Source of the DNA: Rhizophagus sp. LPA8_4_AMF
Taxonomy: Eukaryota > Glomeromycota > Glomeromycetes > Glomerales > Glomeraceae
Direction: 5' to 3'
NCBI GenBank assembly: GCA_021464525.1
Contig: JADRCO010001185.1
Span: 1 to 21,630 of the forward strand
DNA length: 21,630 nt
Positions 11,022 through 19,760 of the stretch are shown piece by piece. The notes under the pieces were generated by a model. It did no database searches. It had not been told where the DNA came from and was given only the letters and a program-made list of their open reading frames with translations. The position numbers and the translations under genes are program-made. Each line of letters begins with the position of its first letter. The stretch's first letter is position 1.

Positions 11022-11133
11022 TTCCCGACAGGACATTTGCCCAACAGGTTTGGCCAGAGTTATGACAGAGTTATGCACTAACACGTGAACAAACGGCCGG
11101 GGTTAGGCTGTCGGGAAAATGTCCTGTCGGGAA
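11022..11133. repeat. Long imperfect inverted repeat around TTCCCGACAGGACATTT
   Basis: TTCCCGACAGGACATTT at 11022-11038 pairs with AAATGTCCTGTCGGGAA at 11117-11133. The match continues with two mismatches to about 27 bp per arm. The right arm also contains the direct repeat CTGTCGGGAA (11108-11117 and 11124-11133). The spacer is about 57 bp and holds a CACGTG (near 11082) and CGGCCG. GC content is far above the surroundings. Confidence 0.8.
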
Positions 11134-11401
11134 GTTGCTTTATTAGTTATAAGTATAATCACACCAATCGTCAGTCCCATATTATATATTACAAATCACG
11201 GGATTTAATAAAATAACCGATAAAATACGTGTTATACAGTCTGCACTCTGAACTCGGTAGTAGAGAAAGAACTACTGTATTTATTTAACAATTAAATAAT
11301 TTTAAGCATATTTTACATTATAACTTTTTTTACATATATAATCATGTTTATTTATATATGGGAGTACCAAATTAATACTCTCACCAATAGGCACACCTCA
11401 T

Positions 11402-11442
11402 TATAATCACACCATTGGGTGGTCCCGAGGGGTGTGATTATA
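11402..11442. repeat. Perfect 12-bp inverted repeat, third copy at 11154
   Basis: TATAATCACACC (11402-11413) and GGTGTGATTATA (11431-11442) form a perfect 12-bp stem with a 17-base GC-rich loop (ATTGGGTGGTCCCGAGG). The same 12-mer occurs in direct orientation at 11154-11165, where the following bases also resemble this copy (GTCCC). It lies at the right end of the proposed transposon. Confidence 0.8.
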
Positions 11443-11458
11443 GAGAGGGATGGGACTG

Positions 11459-12889
11459 TATATATATATCGTTATAATATCCTTCATTATATGCAGTGTT
11501 ATACGGTAATAATAAACATAATTTCTTTAAAACGAAGAAAGAACTCGTCAGCTCGAATGGTTTACTAAATATTTAACACGCGTTTTACAAGCGTTTTAAT
11601 CCAAAACCCGGAACACGTTACAGGAGATACTAAAGATTTATATGTATATATGTATATATTATTGGATAGAAAAAGAACCAATCCAAAAAAAAAGAGGGTT
11701 AAAAGTGTGACGACCAATAAGGGATTAATTCTATTAAATGATAATTATATATAAAGTCGTAAAAATATGCTTTATTGCGTTATTGTTTTTGCTTATTAAA
11801 GAATTTATGACGAATGATCATCATTTAAAAGTAAAGCTGAGAAGAAATTATAAATAAAATAGGGCTAATTAAATCTGGAGCAGACATTATAAAAATATGG
11901 TTAATAAGTTCAGACCCTGGGTTTGAAACTACGATAAAAAAATATAAGAAAATAATTGTAATTTGTAAAATAAATCATTTGTTTTACGTCCTTGGGAGAT
12001 CCTAATTTAACTAATCCTGATTGACATCCGAACTTAATATTACCATATTCAATACATACAATCAGATCATTTGAATAATATTTCTCGATCAATACAAGTC
12101 CATATAAACATATAAATTATATAAACTACAATTTTTACAATTTCCAAAAGTCACAAAAAGTCACAAAAAGTCATATGATTAACAGAATTTAAATAACAAA
12201 TAAATATGAAATCATATTATTGATTAAAAGATTAAAAGATTGATGTAATAATACATATAAGAAGTAAAATTTGATTGGGTATTTAATAATTTATAATGAT
12301 ATATTGTAAATACGATAATTTTTCTATAAAAACTATTAATTTAATAATGTGATAGTAATATACAAAATTCATAAAAAATCACGTGAAAAATTACTGATAC
12401 TATTGAAAATCTATGGTAAATTGATAGACTGGTATGATAGATGAAATGTAGAAATAAATGTATGAAATGTATGAATAGTTGAAACTTACACTATCTGCTA
12501 TCAATAAATATATTAAATAAAAGTTGACATCCAAAGCGGCTGAATTTAAAAAATATATATTATACAAATATATTGAATTATTATCAATTTTACTATACAC
12601 TAATATATTGAATCTCTATAATATACAGTACAAATATATTGGCAGCAGGGTAAGCAGGTAAATATATTATCAAATCAATAATATGTCAAAAAAAACTCAC
12701 AGAGTTGATAATATTGTATTATCAGTTATTCTCATAAGTTCATGCAGATTTCACATAATTGTTATTTTGGTCGGTTATCTCATATTACTATCATATGTGT
12801 AATAGCATAATAATAAAAATTATTGGATAAATAACGGGAGTTTATTATAAAAATTACATGAACGGTCCCGTCAAACAGATAATATTATT
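11459..12889. other. Gene-less AT-rich DNA
   Basis: No supported gene on either strand. Visible items are a 10-bp tandem repeat (TCACAAAAAG, about 2.8 copies, 12145-12173), dispersed copies of ATATATTG near 12570-12640, and a short minus-strand frame (11910-12092) without recognisable similarity. ATTATATGCAGT occurs both near 11490 and near 10537, which suggests scattered repeat fragments. Confidence 0.5.
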
Positions 12890-12970
12890 ATTTAATGATT
12901 TAAACTATATAATAGTCTAATGCGGCACTACGTGCGGCTATTAGACTACTATATAGTTTAATCATTAAAT
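12890..12970. repeat. 81-bp near-perfect palindrome (foldback element)
   Basis: The left arm begins ATTTAATGATTTAAACTATA and the right arm ends TATAGTTTAATCATTAAAT. The arms pair over roughly 38 bases each with a handful of mismatches, one small bulge and a small imperfect GC-rich centre (GCGGCACTACGTGCGGC). A transcript of either strand would fold into a long stem. It could be a miniature foldback transposon, a structured regulatory RNA or a replication-slippage product. No coding capacity. Confidence 0.85.
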
Positions 12971-14320
12971 ATAAACATTATAAATACGACCCGCGTATAT
13001 CATCTATTTACTTTATTTACCTTGTAAAAATATGACCTTATAATTTATTTGAAAAACACGTAAAATTTACTTAATAACACGTGTGACGATATTAAAAGCT
13101 AAAGAAAAAAAAATTTCAGAATAGACTCTATCTGAGATTATCGCAAGTACATAAATAATATATAAAAGGAAGTTAAATAATTCTGGAAAGTTCTATTATT
13201 TGGATCTAAAAATAAAGAAAACTGCAAGAAAGATCATTTAATTAAATGGTGTAATTGTTCAAATTAATTAACAAGTAACAAAAGAGAAATCTCAAAAGAT
13301 CGTTAAAAATGATGAAATCGAACTCGTTTACCAGGTTATTGGAAGTAAAAATGATATAATAAAAATTCGATTTTAAAAAAAAAAAGAAACTTGCGTCAAT
13401 GATATATTTGCGTCAAATATACGTCAATCACAAAATAAATAATATCCGCAAAGAGATGATTTAAGTTTAAAAGGAAATTTTGAGATGATGATATCTCAAC
13501 AAACATTACACATTTTAGCATTTTATAATGCATAATATATATGCATATTGACATTGTTTAAAGTAATTTTCCGAAAAAAGGATTTGGGACCGTTAAACGA
13601 GAAAAACATAAAAAAAAAAAAATAATATAAAAAATAATATAAAATAAATCAAACTAATAATGGAACGCCACAGATGAAATAAAGAGGTAATGCTTTACGT
13701 ATGCGATTTCCTCATTTGAACTATAAATAAATTTTGTGATTGAATTATTTACGTCATGTTAATATTACAAAAGATGGAACTGAGTCAATGAAGAAAGTGA
13801 AGAAAAAAAAAAAAAGAATAAAATTCACCAATTTAGCATGTTTAAAAAAGGATCTTGAAACATGTGCCATGTGGAACCCTTCACTAACGCACGGTGCATT
13901 TCAAGTTTGTAGAAATCGGTAATTTAACATTATCAAATAAATCTATAATAACACAAAATTAAAAAATGCCGATTTTCGATAATCGTTCAAATCGGTAAAA
14001 TCCAAATGTAAAATTCGATTTTCAATTTTCCTTTCATAACCTTTCTTCACATCCAATTATATTAGTTGTCACACCAGATATTAATTATTCTGGAAAAAAT
14101 GGCAAACTGGACTTTTTATGGAAGGTCCTGTATTCAATAAAAATTGTTGATATTTATTATAATATGCTCATGACAATGAAACATTTTGTTCTCTCATCCG
14201 TGAAACCAATTATAAATTATAATAAACAAAAGATACAAAATTTTGGATTTCATTATTTCTTTTTTCTCCCATGAACCATATGCGAATTTACGCATGTGTC
14301 ATATAATAAGGGTAAAAAAA
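12971..14320. other. Gene-less region with clustered TGACG half-sites
   Basis: No supported gene. Three CGTCA (TGACG on the other strand) half-sites lie at 13394-13398, 13411-13415 and 13422-13426, and a fuller TTACGTCAT is at 13749-13757. A plus-strand frame at 13740-13922 ends in a less AT-rich stretch (13850-13920) that I do not recognise. A/T runs and short direct repeats fill the rest. Confidence 0.45.
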
Positions 14321-14530
14321 AATATTTATTTATTTACGATATAATAATACACACACACATATAATATATTTATATATAATATTTATTTATTTTACGATAT
14401 AATAATACATATATATATATTTATATATAATATTTTTATTATTATATATTAGATATCATGATATCAATATACATATATACATATACACATTATTCACATA
14501 TAAACATACATATATAAATAATATATATCC
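14321..14530. repeat. AT/CA microsatellite with a 58-bp tandem duplication
   Basis: Two diverged copies of a block containing TATTTAT, TACGATATAATAATAC and TTATATATAATATT lie 58 bp apart, with TACGAT at 14335 and 14393. The first contains (CA)n and the second (TA)n at the matching place. (TA)n and CATATA runs continue to about 14530. Confidence 0.75.
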
Positions 14531-15655
14531 AAACATTTTTTTCTTTGATAAATAACTTTCAACAACGTAATCTCTTGTTATCTTTATGTGTTACCATAAA
14601 TTGGATAAATTGAAAATGATACTCGGTTCCCCGCATTTTTTATCAGTTCCCTATCCCAAATTTTGTTGTACATATTTAAATTTCGTGTGAACTGTGTAAA
14701 TTGAAAAAATGCTACATTTTTTTGGGTCTAATACATTATCGGTCAACATCGATAATTTTTAATTCCCTATTGTACATTTACCATTATTTCAATTTTTTAC
14801 GATTTTTATTTTATGAATTCTTTTTGATTTCACTAAACTAAAAATTAAAAGTTACTACACCAAAAAAATTCCATAAGGCAAAATTTTAGATAATTCTTTT
14901 TTGATGTTGTAGATACCTGATATAATTGTTAATATTGTTTACTCTTTTATAAAAAAATTTTTACTAAATTTTTTTACTTAATTTTTTTCTAACCAACATA
15001 AATTAAAATTTTTTTTAAAGTAACGTCATATATGAAAAATAAGTGGCTAGGTAAGCTACGTGCCCATATTTTATTATTTTCATTACATCATAATGATCTA
15101 ATCGCTAATTTAAACAAAGCTACTCTGTTTATTATATATATAGAATTTAAACAACTTTTAAATTTTTTTTTTTTTTTATCTTCAATTTTTTCTGTTGTTC
15201 AAGATCTCCAATCTAACCATATTTTTTTTTTATTATCACACTAATTTTAAAACAGTTTTGCTTTCGATCTGTTTCTATTTATTTTTATGTTGTAAAAAAA
15301 AAAACCGATAAATACCATCGATATTCTGGGTTTCTGACTTTCCAAAAAAAAATTTCCTTCGCCTTTTCGCTATTTGTTTACCTGAACAAAAAAAAAATTT
15401 TTTTTTTTTTACTTGTGTGTGCCTTTCATAGCCTTTAGTGTGTATATATATATATTGTATAAGTTTGATTAACGAACTTTTTTTCCTTTCTGGTTATACA
15501 TATTTTTACGACACCTCTTTTTCTCATTACAACTTGTATATTTCTCTCATATAGTTACTTCTTATTTTATTTTGTTTTTTTTGACTCTTCTTATTCTCTT
15601 TCTCTAAAAAAAAGATAAAAGTTATTTATTATATAACCATAACTTTCTTTTCGTC
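14531..15655. promoter_or_regulatory. 5' flank and probable 5' UTR of the bZIP gene
   Basis: T- and A-rich DNA without a supported gene. Long pyrimidine-rich segments (15380-15620, many TTTTC and TCTT runs) lie just before the start codon, as often seen in fungal promoters and 5' UTRs. A TAACGTCAT, an ATF/CRE-like half-site, is near 15021-15029, about 630 bp upstream of the ATG. Any role in autoregulation is speculation. Confidence 0.45.
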
Positions 15656-15826
15656 ATGGAATCTTGGAACCCTTTCCCTCAAAATGTTCCTAATACACCT
15701 AATTCCACTTGGTTATGCCCACAAAATAATACACCAGGTTCAGAATGGTTACACTCTCAAAATAATTCTAATGAGCGAGAACGTAATGAAAGTAAGTTTT
15801 CATTTCTTAATTTTTTCTCCTTTTTC

Positions 15827-15864
<38 letters not shown>

Positions 15865-15886
15865 ATTTCCTATTTTTTTTTTTTTC

Positions 15887-15924
<38 letters not shown>

Positions 15925-17414
15925 TATTAATTTCGAATTTTTTTTTTTTATCAATTGGTTTAGATACGGCAGCACTTGCTACTCCAACGCGTTACATCAT
16001 GGAGTATAATGATGTAAATCAAAATTCTTCATCGGGATCTTTTTACAATCCTTACGAAATGGAAAGATTATTTGAAAATAATTTTTTAAAAATTGGAAAT
16101 CCTGAGGATTTGTTAAATAATGATATTTATAATAATGAAAATTTATGGTTGAATTCTAATGAAAATATAATCCCTGTTACTACCACTTCTTCGAACATTA
16201 TAACTACAACTGCTCCTTCAACTATTCCGTCTAATGTAAATATTACGAATTCACCTACTCCAAGTCTTGTCACGGATGATGATCAAGATCAGTTGTACAA
16301 TAATAATAACTTGCGACAGGAAGAAAGATTAATTCAAAATCCTACTTCAACTACTACGGCTTCGTTTATTCAATATCCTATTAATACATCTCCCACAAAA
16401 TCATCATCTAAATCTTCACCTATTTCACCTCGAGTTGTGAAAGAAAATCATTATCCAATCACTACTACTGCTACTACTTTCTATCAACCTAATTTACAAC
16501 AAGATCATTATTTACAATCAAAGAAACATGATCCAAAACAATTACTTTTACCTTTAACGACTAGTACGAATTCAATTGATGATGGTACTATGGCAGTTTC
16601 TATATCTTCTCCTACTTCAAGTTTATTCACAGATGATGATTTGGATCAAAGTGATCAAACAAAGATGAAAGGTCGTCGTCAAAATATTTATCAAGATTTT
16701 CCATTGAGTATTTCAACTAACGATTTACCGATGCAACAACCTTCTCCGGCGTCTTCAGAGTTTTCAAGTGGAGAAAAAACTCCTCCACCTTGTAATGAAA
16801 CTACTTCGAAACAAAAGAAACGTCGCGTAAGAAAATTAAATAATAGAAGAAATTCAAAAGTTGAAGGATCATTAATTTCTCCAGCCGATGAACCATATTC
16901 GGAGTCAAATGGTCAAGCTTCAACCAGTGTTTCTGACGATATGTCCGATATAGAAGATTCTACACCTACCACGAGTAAAGATACATCGATCGATTCAAAT
17001 ACGTCAGATTCAAGTAATAAAAGAGATGTTCCAGATGATGGACACGATGAAACACCTGAAGAAAAACGTGCAAGATTATTAGAAAGAAATCGAATTGCAG
17101 GTAATTATTGATTTTTCGCGGTAACGATCAATTTAAGTGTGTAGTTTATTAAATTGGTTCTCATTTTTTTTTTTTTTTTAGCCGCTAAATGTCGACAAAA
17201 GAAAAAACAAGCTCAAGAGTGTCTTCAACAACAAGCGTCAGATTTGACACAAAAGAACACGACAATGCATTCACTCGTAAATGATCTTAGGGAAGAGGCT
17301 CTAAAATTGAAAAATCAACTTCTTGCCCATAGCACTTGTAATTGTAATGTCATTCAAGAATACGTACGAACAAGTGGACAGTTCGCTTTTGCACGACCTC
17401 CATATACAAAGTAA
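15656..17414 (+). CDS. ATF/CREB-type bZIP transcription factor (Atf1-like), 3 exons, 501 aa
   Basis: Exons 15656-15791, 15964-17100 and 17182-17414; both introns are GT-AG and the joined frame has 501 codons. The start ATG at 15656 is chosen because exon 1 joins in frame with exon 2. The intron-1 read-through frame starting at 15684 would run through homopolymers. Residues 1 to about 400 are disordered, rich in Ser/Thr/Asn/Pro, with many SP/TP sites (TSPTKS, SSPISPRV, QPSPAS, KTPPP, STPTTS, ETPEE with T409). An acidic motif is duplicated: SPTPSLVTDDDQDQ (142-155) and SPTSSLFTDDDLDQ (261-274). KQKKRRVRK in the middle is a likely nuclear localisation signal. The basic region has N421-x7-R429 (NRIAAAKCR), and a zipper follows with L439, L446, M453, L460, L467. 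LLAHSTCNC after the zipper matches the ATF2/Atf1 LLAH-x-C pattern. Known for the family: stress-kinase (p38/Sty1/Hog1)-regulated nuclear factors binding TGACGTCA-like sites. Targets here are unknown. Confidence 0.93.
15833..15924. repeat. A27 / T26 / A25 homopolymer cluster in bZIP intron 1
   Basis: Intron 1 (15792-15963) holds an A27 run (15833-15859), then two T13 runs separated by a single C (15873-15899), immediately followed by A25 (15900-15924). The T and A tracts can pair into long A/T hairpins in the pre-mRNA, and the branch-site and acceptor region lies just after them. Run lengths may include sequencing error. Confidence 0.85.
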
Positions 17415-18090
17415 AAAATTCCGATCGCACCATATGTATGATATTTGTAAAAAACAACACAGAAAACTAAAAAAAAAAAAACCAAAAAAAAAAACAAAAA
17501 AAAATTCATTATTATTTTTTCAATTATGGCGAAAAAGGAACAAAAAAAAAAAAAAATATTCTATAAATATATATTAAGCTTTTAATGGTTATAATAATAT
17601 AATTAAGAGAAAGATAAGGGTATATTTTTTTGGTGGATGAGAATTAACAAAAATCAAAGTCATATTTTGCAGGCAAAAATGGCGGTTAAGAATATTTTAA
17701 ATTTTTTTTCTTACGGGCCAAATATGCTTTTAAAATTAAGATTAAGAACACTTTTAGGGGTTATTATTTTTCTCTTCCTAACCCTTTTCCTTCTCTATGT
17801 AGATGACAAGAACTTTTTGGATGTTAACCCTTTTTTCATATATTCCCATAAAAATTTGCTTGTAAATAATTTTTAATCATCATTTGTTCGTTGCACGAAC
17901 TTTTTTTTTTTTATTTTAAAATAAAAAAGAATAGTAAAAACAAAGCATAATATTCTAGTTTAACTTACTGCACGTATATAATATAATAATGATAATTAAT
18001 AATTACAAAAACTTTGATATATGAATGAATTTAAGATTTTTTTTTTTCTCGATTAAATTTACGATTATTATAGATTATTTCCTCTTTTTT
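17415..18090. other. 3' flank of the bZIP gene
   Basis: This should contain the 3' UTR. It is rich in A- and T-runs (for example 17470-17560). A 79-codon frame at 17637-17876 looks like chance: hydrophobic, Leu/Phe-rich, without family motifs. AATAAA-like signals are too common here to choose one. Confidence 0.5.
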
Positions 18091-18831
18091 TTTTTTAATA
18101 ATGATTATATATATATATTATTATATTTATATAAATAAAAAATATATATATATATTAATAAATAATAAAAATGTTTAAAATCAAATGAACAAAGCATGTT
18201 TTGATTATCGCGTTTCTCTTTGAGTCAAAAATTTTTTTATTTTTGGGAATTTTCCGGTCACAGACTAATTTTTGTGATACGAGATCAAGTAAATCGATAA
18301 TCTACTTTTTCATTACAGGGAATTAAATAAGGGATCAACAGTCAGAAGGGAGATGATACCATAACTGCATTAATTAATTATCACGATTTTTTATTTTTAT
18401 AATATATAATATATATATTTATTATATTGTGACAAATAAAGTTTTGAAAATCCAATATCTCAGTCGATCAAGAAAAAAGACTTGAATAAAAAAAAAAATC
18501 ATCCAACGAAAATAAAAAAAAAATAAAATAAAATAAAAAAAAGTAACTTGTAATAAATTTTTAATTATTTTAATTATTATGAGTGAGAAAAAAATGATAT
18601 AAAAAAAAAAAACGTAAACATGAATTTGTAATTTTTATCTAATTTTTTTTTTATTTTTTTTGGGGGGGGCGTTTCATAATTACTATGATAAATGTATTCC
18701 CACGAAAAAAAATGATAAAGAAATTTCTTTCTTTCTCTGTTTTATTTTTTATCTTTTATTTACTTTTTATTTATTTTATTTATTTACTTTTACATATATA
18801 TTATATACATACATAGTACATACAATATACA

Positions 18832-18863
<32 letters not shown>

Positions 18864-19660
18864 CTTGTATTATTATAATATAAGTATTATATAATAAAAA
18901 TTTTTCCGTTGAGAGAAATTATGACTTTTTTAGATTGTGAAAAAGATTTATGATTAATAATAAAAAATAAAAAAAAAAAAATTTTTTTTTTCTTTCTTTA
19001 AAAAAATTGTTATTAACCTTATAAAAAAATTAAAGAAAAATATGCAAAAATAGACTGAAATTCTATTGGAAGATATATTATCGAGCAAAAGAAATGGACA
19101 ACAAAACTTATTTAAACAATATGGCAGATCTTGCCAAAAATATGTAAATTTTACCTCCGGATTTTTTGAATTTTTTTTTTTTTTTTACTTTTTGTAACAA
19201 AAAGATTAGAAAATTTGAACTTATACTCTATAAGGATTATTTTGACTCAGTTCCAGCTTATATAATTTTTATGGGTTACATAATTTAACTAATTTAGTTC
19301 ATACGTTTTGATTATTATTGTAATATAAATAAATTATTTATACGGAACTTGAAAGATAAAAAAAAATAATAAATAAATAATCTCATCCGTTATTTCTCCT
19401 TTAAGAGATAAAAAAAAAAAGAAATAAATATTTTTTGAATCGATTTATAGATTTGAAAAAAAAGAAGGTACAAAAATGTATGTGCAAATACAATTTTTTC
19501 GCCAACTTGCCTAAATTACCTTATTTTTAAAAACATTGAAACCGATATCCCGTCATTGAGAATTTAATAAGTTGATATGGAAATTAATTTGATAAAAAAA
19601 AAAAAAAAACAAAAAAAAAAAAAACAACAATAAAGATATTTTTAGAATCATTATAAAATA
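18091..19660. other. Gene-less AT-rich DNA with simple repeats
   Basis: No supported gene. It holds (TA)n palindromes at 18100-18160, a G8 run at 18662-18669, a (TA)n(TG)n microsatellite at 18832-18863, and many A/T runs. A 33-codon open stretch ending at a TAA near 19147 contains MADLAKNM but matches nothing I know. 18225-18370 is slightly more complex and shows no frame. Confidence 0.5.
18832..18863. repeat. (TA)n(TG)n microsatellite
   Basis: About nine TA units pass directly into seven TG units. It is a compound dinucleotide repeat in non-coding DNA. Confidence 0.85.
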
Positions 19661-19704
19661 AATTATATATATATATGTATATAATAATTATAATATATTA
19701 TATA

Positions 19705-19752
19705 AATATATATTTGTAATGCAAAATAAAAAAAAAATTACAAATATATATT
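19705..19752. repeat. Perfect 16-bp inverted repeat
   Basis: AATATATATTTGTAAT (19705-19720) pairs exactly with ATTACAAATATATATT (19737-19752) across a 16-base A-rich loop. On the plus strand it would form a hairpin; no following T-run suggests a terminator. It sits among further (TA)n hairpins. Confidence 0.75.
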
Positions 19753-19760
19753 CAATACAT

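Larger units (their letters stand above)
10961..11458. mobile_element. Putative decayed non-autonomous DNA transposon, pogo/Tc1-mariner-like ends
   Basis: The segment starts with TA|CAGTC and ends with GACTG|TA, so both ends carry CAGTC in opposite orientation next to a TA dinucleotide, as in Tc1/mariner and pogo-type elements. Beyond the first five bases the two ends are only loosely similar. Inside are two further inverted repeats (11022-11048 with 11106-11133, and 11402-11413 with 11431-11442). The 12-mer TATAATCACACC also recurs at 11154-11165. No transposase frame exists, so any element here is non-autonomous, possibly two nested copies. The assignment is inference; two unrelated repeats side by side are also possible. 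Confidence 0.4.

Noticed and set aside
11910-12092. Minus-strand 60-codon frame
   Set aside because: No recognised motif, no partner exons and AT-rich flanks; kept only as a possible relic.
13305-13330. Possible C/D box snoRNA (ATGATGA at about 13308)
   Set aside because: No CTGA D box at a suitable distance and no terminal stem.
13740-13922. Plus-strand 60-codon frame ending in a less AT-rich stretch
   Set aside because: Lys-rich part is encoded by A-runs and the rest matches no family; no continuing exon found.
15684-17111. Long plus-strand frame running through bZIP intron 1
   Set aside because: Its start reads exon 1 out of frame and runs through A and T homopolymers as Lys/Phe runs. 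The spliced model from 15656 uses clean GT-AG sites and keeps the bZIP frame.
17637-17876. Plus-strand 79-codon hydrophobic frame after the bZIP gene
   Set aside because: It lies where the 3' UTR is expected, and its Leu/Phe content follows from T-rich DNA.
18660-18878. Plus-strand 72-codon frame
   Set aside because: Product is Tyr/Phe/Leu/Val-Cys low complexity from T-runs and the (TA)n(TG)n microsatellite.
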